Positions 26,109 through 33,390 of a stretch of 34,731 nt of DNA are shown here, piece after piece. The first letter of the stretch is position 1; every line of letters starts with the position of its first letter. The stretch lies in contig NZ_JAIUMR010000018.1 of NCBI RefSeq assembly GCF_022565475.1, forward strand, positions 1-34,731, given 5' to 3'. The notes below the pieces were generated by a model. That model was not told where the DNA came from. It saw only the letters and a program-made list of their open reading frames with translations, and searched no databases. The DNA is from Aliidiomarina sp. (GTDB taxonomy: Bacteria > Pseudomonadota > Gammaproteobacteria > Enterobacterales > Alteromonadaceae). A program made the position numbers and the translations under genes.

Positions 26109-26137
26109 AGATTAGCGAACAGGTGTACGCTAAACAA
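26109..26137 (-). promoter_or_regulatory. fabA promoter
   Basis: On the minus strand TTGTTT (-35, 26132-26137) and TAATCT (-10, 26109-26114) are separated by exactly 17 bp. The position corresponds to the E. coli fabA promoter relative to the operators. Confidence 0.75.
26114..26131 (-). promoter_or_regulatory. FabR-type operator in the fabA promoter spacer
   Basis: The minus strand reads AGCGTACACCTGTTCGCT, a near-palindrome differing at one base from the remembered FabR consensus AGCGTACACGTGTTCGCT. It fills the spacer between -35 and -10, where a bound repressor would block RNA polymerase. FabR senses unsaturated acyl thioesters. Confidence 0.8.
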
Positions 26138-26149
26138 GTCCGAACAGTT
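26133..26149 (-). promoter_or_regulatory. FadR-type operator overlapping the fabA -35
   Basis: The minus strand reads AACTGTTCGGACTTGTT, which differs at one position from the E. coli fabA FadR site as I remember it (AACTGATCGGACTTGTT). It sits at about -40, the activator position, and overlaps the stop codon (26148-26150) of the upstream lonH-like gene. Confidence 0.8.
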
Positions 26150-28196
26150 AGTTTTCTGCCGAATTCTCTTGTTTAGCCGTCCCAAATAGGCGTTTCCACC
26201 ATGGTTCTGGCGTCCCTTGCTGTGAGGCTAAAGCGGTTTGCAGTCGCCGATAAATACGTCCAAAGATGGTATGCTCGTCTAAATTCAATGCTTCACCACA
26301 CGGCGTCTGTAATAACAACTCAAAAGCTTGGGTGGCATGATTGACCGCATAGATGGAAAACTGTTTAGCCAAGACAGCAGCGCGAACTTCTGGACTTAAA
26401 TGAATGTTCATAACGTTTGACTGCGGCACAATTACACCATGTTTGCCATTCAAACCGCGCCGCTGACAAATTTCAAAGTAACCTTGGATTTTCTGATTAA
26501 TGCCGCCTATCGCTTGGACATTACCAAACTGATCGATGGCTCCTGTCACGGCGATTGACTGTTGAATCGGCGTTTCGCTTAACGCCGACACCAAGCAACA
26601 CAATTCCGCCAGTGATGCACTGTCACCATCAACTTCGTGATAAGACTGTTCAAACACAAGAGTCGCGGACAATGGCATCGGCTCTTGCCGAGCAAATAAG
26701 TTGGCCAAATAAGCACTTAAAATCATAATGCCTTTGGTGTGTATGGCACCACTCAGCTCAGCTTTACGTTCAATATCGATAATATCACCATCACCGTAAT
26801 GTATGGTGGTGGTAATTCGAGACGGTTCCCCAAACTCGACTCCGCCCATATGAACGACGGTGAGGCCGTTAATTTGACCGATCACTTCACCGTCGGTATC
26901 AATTTTGATTTGTTGTTCAAGAATGGATTGCCAATTTAATTCCGCAAGAAGTCGATCCCGATGTTCGCTTTCTCGTTCAGCTTCACGCAAGTGCTCGGCA
27001 GTAATGGTTGGTTCACCAGCCAGTGCAGCGAGCACTTCCGCTTCCTCCAATAATTGAATGAGCATCACGGCATCGAGACTCAGCTCGTGCTGATGTTCCG
27101 TATAGCGGGAGGACGTTGCTAACAACTCTAGTACTGCGTCATCGCTTAACGGCCGACAGCGTGCGCGGTTCTGCACATACGCCAGAAAATCGTAATAGGG
27201 TTCGACGGCAAACTTTTGTGTCGGGTAGTAGCTGGTAAGCTCGGCAAAGTAGGGGAACAGGTTAGAAAATTCGCCATCGAGGTCTTTGAGCTGACTATAT
27301 AGCTCACGACCACCGACTAAGATAACTTTTAAATTAATGGGAACAGGATCGGGCTCGTAGTGTATCGCGGTTTGTTGCGACGTTGGCTGCGCCCATTCAA
27401 AACGACCGGTGCGAAGAACGTGTTTTAGTTGGTTCCAAAGCTCAGGTTGCGTTAAAAGTTGTAATGCATTGATCGCCAAGGTTCCTCCGTTTGCTTTTAA
27501 TACCGCACCAGGCTTAATTAAATGCAACTCGGCGCTAATCGTTCCTTCCACGCTTTGCAGGCGAATATCGCCAAATAAACTAGCTTGGGAAACACGATCG
27601 CAATAATACCAAGGCTTGCTCTCGGTGTGAGAAACGATCACTGTGGCTAACTCGCTACCTGGAATGTCGTCGAAGGAGAGGTCTTTAACACGTTCTAGGT
27701 AGTGCCGAAATTCTGCAGAACTGTATTTATCGATCAACTCTTCATAAATGGATTGCCGTTGCTCTGCCGGTTGCTCGAGCAGTTGCCACAAGTCTGTTAA
27801 GGCTTCTTCTGCTTTACCCGCGGGTAAGCTGACACAAATGGGTGCCCGATCATCAACAGGATTCGCTAAATACACCCAGTCGCGAAAGTTCTTGCCGTTC
27901 CACTGTTGTTCCAAACTCATACTTTCGAGAATATCTTCAACGAGCACGCCTGAGGGCGTGGCCATATAGATGTGTGATAAGTTCGAACGGATTAACTGTG
28001 CGCGCTCAATAGCGGTGGCTGCGCGTTGCTGCCCAACCAAGGGATCAGGCTTTGATGTCAGCGGACGAGCGGTAAACCAAGGCTCAACATTCGCCTGCAA
28101 ATGTTCAACGCGTAAACGCAATGCCTCGCGAGTCAGTTCAAGATTGTGATTTAATTCGTGCTGCAACTCGGTTGCTTGCGTACTTAGTTTAGACAT
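26148..28196 (-). CDS. Lon-family protease homologue (YcbZ/LonH-like)
   Basis: A 682-residue cytoplasmic Lon-type protein. The C-terminal protease domain is intact: S526 in EVDGDSASLAEL and K569 in GGINQKIQGYF are 43 apart, the spacing of the E. coli Lon dyad S679/K722. The domain also carries SYHEVDGD and GAIDQFGNVQAIGG. The AAA+ region is degenerate: where a Walker A would be (about 75-85, IYMATPSGV) there is no GK[S/T], whereas the ANGGTL stretch near 235 is retained. E. coli YcbZ (586 residues) shows the same loss, but this protein is about 95 residues longer at the N-terminal side. It lies immediately upstream of fabA, as in E. coli. Whether it hydrolyses ATP is doubtful. Confidence 0.88.
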   Translation of the reverse strand: MSKLSTQATELQHELNHNLELTREALRLRVEHLQANVEPWFTARPLTSKPDPLVGQQRAATAIERAQLIRSNLSHIYMATPSGVLVEDILESMSLEQQWNGKNFRDWVYLANPVDDRAPICVSLPAGKAEEALTDLWQLLEQPAEQRQSIYEELIDKYSSAEFRHYLERVKDLSFDDIPGSELATVIVSHTESKPWYYCDRVSQASLFGDIRLQSVEGTISAELHLIKPGAVLKANGGTLAINALQLLTQPELWNQLKHVLRTGRFEWAQPTSQQTAIHYEPDPVPINLKVILVGGRELYSQLKDLDGEFSNLFPYFAELTSYYPTQKFAVEPYYDFLAYVQNRARCRPLSDDAVLELLATSSRYTEHQHELSLDAVMLIQLLEEAEVLAALAGEPTITAEHLREAERESEHRDRLLAELNWQSILEQQIKIDTDGEVIGQINGLTVVHMGGVEFGEPSRITTTIHYGDGDIIDIERKAELSGAIHTKGIMILSAYLANLFARQEPMPLSATLVFEQSYHEVDGDSASLAELCCLVSALSETPIQQSIAVTGAIDQFGNVQAIGGINQKIQGYFEICQRRGLNGKHGVIVPQSNVMNIHLSPEVRAAVLAKQFSIYAVNHATQAFELLLQTPCGEALNLDEHTIFGRIYRRLQTALASQQGTPEPWWKRLFGTAKQENSAEN

Positions 28197-28356
28197 TCAG
28201 AATTCCAATAATGGGGGCGCTCATGTTGGTCAAACCATAACTTTTAAACCAAGCGCCGAACTATCGCGTATGATACGTCAATCAGCGAGTCGGGTGAAGC
28301 TTCTCTATTTATTGACTTTCAAGTAGAGTAACCCGGTAACTAGGGAGACAGTATTT

Positions 28357-29163
28357 ATGGCATGTGCTTGCACAAGCAATTATCGGACGATCTTGCGTTC
28401 GTTATTTTTATGCTCTGGATTATTCGCAATCCAGTCTGCACAAGCGCAAGACGAGGACAGTGCGCCGCTAATGATTCCGCAGGGGTGGAGTGGTGGAGCT
28501 GCGTATGTGTCATCCAAGCAAAATTATCGCGGATTAAAGTCGGACTCGATTGCTGTGCCGTTTATTGGTTATGAAAGCGAACGAGTTTATCTGCGTGGTT
28601 TAACCGCGGGTTGGATAGCGCACCGAAGTCGCCAGCAACAGATTGCAGTGACTTTAAATGCTGAGCTTTTTCGCTTTCGTCCGCAGGAAACAAATGATGC
28701 GCAGATGCAACAACTGGATCGGCGCAATTTGAGCTTTACGCTTGGTCTGCAGCACCGTTATGCGACTCGCCACGGTAGTTTTACTACCCATGTTAAAACC
28801 GATGTGACAAGTCGACATACCGGGCAACTCGCGACTTTTCGGTATGCGTATCCATTGAATCGGCCGGGACAAGCATGGCAGTTATCGCCAGAGATTGGCT
28901 TCAACTATTTCTCCCAGAATTACGTCGACTATTATTACGGCGTCAGTGCCGAAGAATCCATGCGATCTGGGTTAGCTGCTTACAGGCCCAGTAGTGCAAT
29001 CAATCCGGTGATAGGATTAAGCGGTTATCGTTATTTCACGCCGCGCCTGAGCGGTGTTGCCAGTTATTCGCTCGCTCGGAACGACAGCGAGATTAGTCGC
29101 AGTCCAATGGTTAAAGGGCGCTCAACCCGCGCGTTATTTTTCGGTTTTAGTTACCGTTTTTAA
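28357..29163 (+). CDS. MipA/OmpV-family outer membrane protein
   Basis: A 268-residue exported beta-barrel. The signal peptide (about 1-30) ends AQA before QDED. The mature start GGAAYVSSKQNYRGLKSDSIAVPFIGYESERVYLRG matches the MipA/OmpV pattern (strand, tyrosine-rich turn, PF-x-Y, FYLRG-type segment) over residues about 46-81. Alternating hydrophobic strands follow, and the protein ends in YRF, a C-terminal aromatic of BAM-targeted barrels. E. coli MipA scaffolds murein enzymes, but most family members have no known role. GGGAG precedes the ATG at good spacing. It is divergent from the lonH-like gene and shares a terminator with the convergent porin-like gene. Confidence 0.82.
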   Translation: MACACTSNYRTILRSLFLCSGLFAIQSAQAQDEDSAPLMIPQGWSGGAAYVSSKQNYRGLKSDSIAVPFIGYESERVYLRGLTAGWIAHRSRQQQIAVTLNAELFRFRPQETNDAQMQQLDRRNLSFTLGLQHRYATRHGSFTTHVKTDVTSRHTGQLATFRYAYPLNRPGQAWQLSPEIGFNYFSQNYVDYYYGVSAEESMRSGLAAYRPSSAINPVIGLSGYRYFTPRLSGVASYSLARNDSEISRSPMVKGRSTRALFFGFSYRF

Positions 29164-29181
29164 TTCTTGATTACAGGACTA

Positions 29182-29216
29182 AAAAAGCTCGTACTGAGAT
29201 TCAATACGAGCTTTTT
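29182..29216. terminator. Bidirectional terminator between two outer-membrane genes
   Basis: AAAAAGCTCGTA (29182-29193) and TACGAGCTTTTT (29205-29216) form a perfect 12-bp stem with an 11-nt loop. The A and T runs at the two ends make it usable in both directions, for the MipA-like gene (+) and the barrel gene (-). Confidence 0.92.
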
Positions 29217-29239
29217 GGTGTTCGCAGTCTAAGTTTTGC

Positions 29240-29767
29240 TTAGAAACGGTAGCTCACACCAAGCTTAAATTCGTTCTTAACACTGTCCGTGTTTAAGCTG
29301 TAACTTCCCTGTACCGACAAATTTTGATTTAGATGGTACATAAGGCCACTGCGAAAACGCCAGAATCCATCACCAGCAGTATCATGATTCAATTCAAAAA
29401 TACTGTGAATGTTGCTGTCCAGTGGATGAGTAATACCCGCACCAAAATACACACCATCAAATGAATTCGAATAATCGGAATAGCCTAAGCTTAAAAATAA
29501 AGGTGCAGTGCCTAAATCAACGCCGGTAAGGAAGCGACCACCAATACGAAGACTGGTATCATAGGTGTCACCGATTTCAGCATTGAGAACGAATTGCTCG
29601 TTGATCTGAGCTGCACCTTCAATGAAAAACCCAGTATCGCCGAAATCGTAAAAACCAGCTCCGATATAGTTGTGCCAAGGTGAGTCAGATGCTGAAGCAG
29701 TTCCTAAAGCTAGTGCGCCGACGACTGCTGAACCAATGACTAACGACTTTACTGATTTATTTCTCAT
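29240..29767 (-). CDS. Small outer-membrane beta-barrel protein, unassigned
   Basis: A 175-residue exported protein that I cannot place in a named family. A signal peptide (about 1-26, ending ASA) precedes a mature part of about 149 residues with alternating hydrophobic/polar strands and Gly/Tyr-rich turns. It ends in GVSYRF, the C-terminal phenylalanine typical of barrels folded by BAM. The size fits an eight-stranded barrel of the OmpX/OmpW or YfaZ sort. AAAGGA lies about 8 nt before the ATG. It is monocistronic, with a strong shared terminator and a long AT-rich upstream region that may carry its promoter. Confidence 0.72.
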   Translation of the reverse strand: MRNKSVKSLVIGSAVVGALALGTASASDSPWHNYIGAGFYDFGDTGFFIEGAAQINEQFVLNAEIGDTYDTSLRIGGRFLTGVDLGTAPLFLSLGYSDYSNSFDGVYFGAGITHPLDSNIHSIFELNHDTAGDGFWRFRSGLMYHLNQNLSVQGSYSLNTDSVKNEFKLGVSYRF

Positions 29768-30155
29768 ACTATTTTCCTTTTATTGAGGTAAACGACGTTA
29801 CCAGAATCACCAAAAGCTTAGCTGCACCCGAGCTCAGACTCAAACGAATGCACGTAAAAACATGGTAAACCTAGGGAACTTCGCTCGTTATTCTTCTCGT
29901 ACAGAATAACATATATATGCGTATAATGTATATTATGTTAAATTATATATTTATCGCGATATACTGAATTTACTTATCCAACTGAGCCGATCTCTACTCT
30001 CTACTCTTCAAACAATATATTCTTGGTGTTTTCGTGACAAACGCTGCACCGATGTCGAATCGCGCCAAGAAAAAAGCCTCGAGTTTTAACCCCAAGGCTC
30101 TATTCAGTTTTGTCGATACGTCGTAAAACACGTCTGTGAACGCTCGTACCTATTG
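29768..30155. other. Intergenic region with AT-rich block (388 bp)
   Basis: Between the barrel gene (start at 29767) and the end of qmcA. It holds an 8-bp inverted repeat GTTATTCT/AGAATAAC (29887-29894 / 29903-29910), then about 55 bp almost free of G and C (29911-29965) with overlapping TATA-like boxes on both strands, and the qmcA terminator at 30070-30099. It probably carries the promoter of the barrel gene. No gene is visible. Confidence 0.6.
30070..30099 (-). terminator. Rho-independent terminator after qmcA
   Basis: On the minus strand AGCCTTGGG (30091-30099) pairs with CTCGAGGCT (30075-30083), with two G-T wobbles and a 7-nt loop, followed by a T run. A second inverted repeat, CGCTCGTA/TACGAGCG (30141-30148 / 30157-30164), spans the qmcA stop codon. 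Confidence 0.75.
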
Positions 30156-31094
30156 CTACGAGCGCGACTGGGTTTGTTTCAGTACTTCGGTAATCCCTGC
30201 AACTGCACCACCGATGTTTGCGAGCTCTGCTGGAATAATCATTGTATTGTTGGTTTTCGCAAGATTACCAAACTCTTTCACGTATTGTTCAGCAACGCGC
30301 AAATTCACGGCATCTTTACCACCAGGCTCACTGATGGCGTTGGCAATTTTACGTAAGCCTTCGGCTGTAGCTTCAGCAATCAACTCAATTTCACGAGCAC
30401 GACCTTCTGCTTCATTGATTTGTTTCTGCTTCTCAGCTTCTGACAAGTTAATGACTTCTTGACGGTTACCTTCAGAAACGTTGATCATCGCTTGCCGTTC
30501 ACCTTCAGACTTCGCAATCGCAGCGCGCCGTTCACGCTCTGCACGCATTTGTTGTTCAAGCGCGTCTTTAATGGATGCCGGGAGCTCGATATCTGAGATT
30601 TCGTAGCGTAATACCTTAATTCCCCATGGCGACGCTGCTTCGTCGAGCGCTTTTACAACTTCTTCGTTAATTGCGGCACGCTCTTCAAAGGTTTTGTCTA
30701 GGTCCGTTTGCCCAATGACCGAACGCATTGTGGTTTGTGCAAGTTGCGACGCTGCATAGCGATAATCGTTGATGCCGTAACTGGCCTTATAGGCGTCAAT
30801 GACCTGAATGTACAGAACACCATTAATGCCGACCTGAATGTTGTCCTTGGTCACGCACGCTTGGCGATCGACGTCGATGACTTCTTCTTTTAAGGTCTGG
30901 ATATAGGCAACTTTATCGATAAATGGAATCAGGATATGAAAGCCGGAATCGAGTGTGCGACTATATTTACCTAAACGTTCAATAACAAAATTCGAACGTT
31001 GAGGGACGATGCGAGCGGTTTTGATGATGACAATGATCACTGCCAAAGCAAAACCAAACGCAAGAACCGTACTGATATCTAAATTGGTGTCCAT
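30156..31094 (-). CDS. qmcA: SPFH/band-7 membrane protein QmcA
   Basis: A 312-residue stomatin/prohibitin-type protein (E. coli QmcA 305). One N-terminal membrane helix (about 9-27) leads into the SPFH domain (about 28-190: RIVPQRSNFVIERLGKY, DVDRQACVTKDNIQVGINGV, EISDIELPASIKDALEQQM). A long charged helical region then predicts coiled coil (about 190-260), with AERERRAAIAKSEGERQAMI. Such proteins oligomerise into membrane cages that organise proteases and lipid domains. The linked nfeD gene immediately upstream is the usual partner. AAGGAAG precedes the ATG. It is the last gene of the maoC-nfeD-qmcA run. Confidence 0.92.
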   Translation of the reverse strand: MDTNLDISTVLAFGFALAVIIVIIKTARIVPQRSNFVIERLGKYSRTLDSGFHILIPFIDKVAYIQTLKEEVIDVDRQACVTKDNIQVGINGVLYIQVIDAYKASYGINDYRYAASQLAQTTMRSVIGQTDLDKTFEERAAINEEVVKALDEAASPWGIKVLRYEISDIELPASIKDALEQQMRAERERRAAIAKSEGERQAMINVSEGNRQEVINLSEAEKQKQINEAEGRAREIELIAEATAEGLRKIANAISEPGGKDAVNLRVAEQYVKEFGNLAKTNNTMIIPAELANIGGAVAGITEVLKQTQSRS

Positions 31095-31156
31095 TACTTC
31101 TTCCTTAATTTTTTATTATGACAATATAATTAAAAATCAACTCAATGTGGTGCAAG

Positions 31157-31606
31157 TTATTGAGTTGGCTTTATTTTTGATACTTTAAGTTGTATTCCTT
31201 CATTACGAACAACCCAGGCTACATCACCTTTTTGGAGGCTGTCGTCGCTGTACGCATCCCATTGGACGCCGTTGAGTATCACGCGCCCGGCACCTTGATT
31301 AAAGTCGGTATGAACAGTAACTCGCTCGCCAAGGTCTTTTTGAAACACCATGCCGTGCTCACCTTCATCAGCGGTAAAGCCGCGGAACCAGCGCTTGAAC
31401 TTGCCTCGAGCAGTAAGCAGCATCAACAGGCTGACAGAACCGAAAACGAGATATTGCGCAGTTGACGATTCAATCCACCCCAGCTGTAACAAAATTCCAG
31501 TGATGATTGCGCCAATTCCAAGGAATACAGCGACAATACTGGTCGCCAACAACTCGCTTATGATGAGAACAACACCAATAATGATCCAAATTAATGCACT
31601 ACTCAT
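31157..31606 (-). CDS. NfeD-family membrane protein (short form)
   Basis: A 149-residue protein with a hydrophobic N-terminal half containing three to four closely spaced membrane helices (about 3-75) and a C-terminal OB-fold domain (about 85-149: GERVTVHTDFNQGAGRVILNGVQWDAYSDD). This is the YbbJ-like short NfeD that pairs with QmcA-type SPFH proteins. It has no N-terminal protease domain. An in-frame ATG two codons upstream exists, but ATG 31604-31606 has AAGG at 8-nt spacing. The start overlaps the end of the MaoC-like gene by 8 bp. qmcA follows after about 60 bp. Confidence 0.88.
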   Translation of the reverse strand: MSSALIWIIIGVVLIISELLATSIVAVFLGIGAIITGILLQLGWIESSTAQYLVFGSVSLLMLLTARGKFKRWFRGFTADEGEHGMVFQKDLGERVTVHTDFNQGAGRVILNGVQWDAYSDDSLQKGDVAWVVRNEGIQLKVSKIKPTQ

Positions 31607-32495
31607 GTTCATTACCTTCTGAAGATAGAGAAGCGTCAGTCACTTCCCCGAGATTAAAGTGCCCGTCTAGGAAAGCCTTCGCAGCTTTCGCGTCAGTCAC
31701 ACAAAAACTGCCACTGCCGGCATAATAAAAATGCGCTTCTGCGGGCAAAATGAGTGGTCGCCGAAAAATTACATCCATCATAGTGACCGGTTTTTTTGCT
31801 AGTGATTCGATTTTTGCTTGCGCTCGACCAACCGAATACATGCCATGAATGATCGGTCGACTAAAACCAAACCAACGGGATAACCAAGGATGAAGGTGTA
31901 TAGGGTTATAGTCGCCCGATAAATTGGCGTATTGGCGCCCTCTTTCACTGCTAAGTTGCCATAAGCCGGTGTCTTCAAAGCCAGACAAATCTGGAGCAGG
32001 CATGCTGCGATGGCGCCCCCGTTTGGGTGGTTCACCACCGCCAACTTGATAGGTTGAGATACATTCCACGATCAACTCATTGTGTTGCCAGAATTCGACC
32101 CGGTAGATTGGCCGCACACGCTTCTTCGTTGCCGCACGTTCTGGCATTTCAATAATGACTTCAAGGCGAAAACCTGACGCCGGCGCAACGGCTTGGAATT
32201 GCGTCATTTTGTTGGCGACATGGACCATACCAAGAATCGGCCATGGAAAACTCGGGTCGAGCATGGCTGCTAAATGAGCCCGTTGTGCAGCAAGATAAAA
32301 ATAAGTTAGGGGAATCTCGCTGACGAAGCCGGGAAACATCGCCCGATATTTTTCGATGTGCGCACGGTCGAAGGCTCCGAGCTGAAATGTAAACTGGAGA
32401 TCTTTCGGTTCTTCGTTTAACGCTTTTTTGCGGCTGACCATGGTCGGCACTGCACGTAACAACATCCCTGGAAGTGCGGGTAACTGCTCTGCCAT
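31599..32495 (-). CDS. MaoC-like acyl dehydratase (double hot-dog)
   Basis: A 298-residue soluble protein with two hot-dog halves. The C-terminal half (about 180-275) carries the hydratase-2 motif: YANLSGDYNPIHLHPWLSRW continuing to GFSRPIIHGMYS, with the Asp-x4-His pair (D and H in SGDYNPIH) of R-specific enoyl-CoA hydratases. The N-terminal half (about 30-160) lacks that motif and is probably structural. The likely substrate is an enoyl- or 3-hydroxyacyl-CoA/ACP, but the chain length is unknown. It overlaps nfeD by 8 bp, so it is probably co-transcribed with nfeD and qmcA, linking fatty-acyl chemistry to a membrane-organising pair. Confidence 0.82.
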   Translation of the reverse strand: MAEQLPALPGMLLRAVPTMVSRKKALNEEPKDLQFTFQLGAFDRAHIEKYRAMFPGFVSEIPLTYFYLAAQRAHLAAMLDPSFPWPILGMVHVANKMTQFQAVAPASGFRLEVIIEMPERAATKKRVRPIYRVEFWQHNELIVECISTYQVGGGEPPKRGRHRSMPAPDLSGFEDTGLWQLSSERGRQYANLSGDYNPIHLHPWLSRWFGFSRPIIHGMYSVGRAQAKIESLAKKPVTMMDVIFRRPLILPAEAHFYYAGSGSFCVTDAKAAKAFLDGHFNLGEVTDASLSSEGNEHE

Positions 32496-32697
32496 AACTG
32501 CCCATTGCCCCTAGATACACTATGTAGCGTCTACCTTGCTACTGGATTGAAGAAATTACTGAACGTTAGCTAGCATAGCAAATTTGTTTAAGTCAGGTGT
32601 AACGAAATCGTTAAAAAACATTTCAGCGCGCGGCTTTCCTTTCTGCGTTCAGATTTGCTAAGGTTTTACGACATTAAATATAAAAATAGGTAAGATT

Positions 32698-33264
32698 ATG
32701 ACTGTGATCGCGGCTTTAGTCCTGAGTTCGACCGTTTCTATTCCAACCCACGACGCTTTTTTCGATAATATTCGCCAGTATTGCGGACAGGCTTTTGAAG
32801 GAACTGTGGTTGAAGATAACTTCAAAGGTGTTGAAACCTTCACCGAAAACCGTCTCGTTATGCATGTTCGTGAATGTAGCGATAACGAGTTACGCATTCC
32901 GTTTCATATTGGCGACAACCATAGCCGAACCTGGATATTAACGAAAACTGGGTCTGGAATTTCGCTGAAGCACGATCATCGCCAGCCGGACGGTAGTGAT
33001 GATGATGGAACTATGTATGGTGGCCATACCGTTGATGCTGGCTGGGAGTTTGCGCAGTCATTCCCTGCTGATCAGTATTCAAAAGAAGACTTTATCCGCC
33101 GTAAAATTCCTCAGTCGATTTGGAATACTTGGCATATGTATATTTATCCAGGCGAATTTTTTAGCTACCGATTAACCCGCGAAGGCCGTGAGTTAAGAGT
33201 TGATTTCGACCTTAGTAATCCAGTCGAGTTGCCGCCAACACCTTGGGGCTACGAAGACCAATAG
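32698..33264 (+). CDS. Unassigned protein with hydrophobic N-terminus
   Basis: A 188-residue protein that I do not recognise. The first about 15 residues (MTVIAALVLSSTVSI) are hydrophobic but lack a basic n-region, so a signal peptide is possible but not clear. The rest is soluble, with two cysteines (about residues 29 and 60) that could form a disulfide, a His/Asp-rich stretch (KHDHRQPDGSDDDGTMYGGH, about 96-115) and several Trp/Tyr. No start codon precedes 32698 in frame after the upstream stop. TAGG is at good spacing. It is a single gene, and the IS4 copy begins 31 bp past its stop. Confidence 0.7.
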   Translation: MTVIAALVLSSTVSIPTHDAFFDNIRQYCGQAFEGTVVEDNFKGVETFTENRLVMHVRECSDNELRIPFHIGDNHSRTWILTKTGSGISLKHDHRQPDGSDDDGTMYGGHTVDAGWEFAQSFPADQYSKEDFIRRKIPQSIWNTWHMYIYPGEFFSYRLTREGRELRVDFDLSNPVELPPTPWGYEDQ

Positions 33265-33295
33265 AAACGATTAAAAAAAGGGGCACTCGTCAGTG

Positions 33296-33313
33296 TAATG
33301 CCGATCAGTTAAG
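33296..33313 (+). repeat. IS4 left terminal inverted repeat
   Basis: TAATGCCGATCAGTTAAG, matching the inverted right end at 16 of 18 positions and the inverted copy at 107-124 exactly. It contains one Dam site. Confidence 0.9.
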
Positions 33314-33329
33314 AAATTTTCGCGATCGG

Positions 33330-33357
33330 TTGACCGATCCTTAGAAGGGTTCAAAAT
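33330..33357 (+). promoter_or_regulatory. Candidate transposase promoter
   Basis: TTGACC (33330-33335) and CAAAAT (33352-33357) are 16 bp apart. Dam sites at 33324-33327 and 33336-33339 flank the -35. The expected start near 33364 lies inside the left arm of the hairpin at 33353-33387. Confidence 0.45.
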
Positions 33358-33390
33358 CCGTAATTAGGTTCTCTAATTGCGGATTTTTTT
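33353..33390 (+). terminator. Terminator-like hairpin covering the transposase ribosome site
   Basis: AAAATCCGTAATTAG (33353-33367) pairs with CTAATTGCGGATTTT (33373-33387), a 15-bp stem with one G-T wobble and a 5-nt loop. A T run continues to the ATG at 33391. It would terminate or mask read-through transcripts entering the element. Confidence 0.75.

Noticed and set aside
28267-28277. CGTATGATACG palindrome containing a TATGAT box between the lonH-like and MipA-like genes
   Set aside because: There is no acceptable -35 at correct spacing, so I do not call a promoter.
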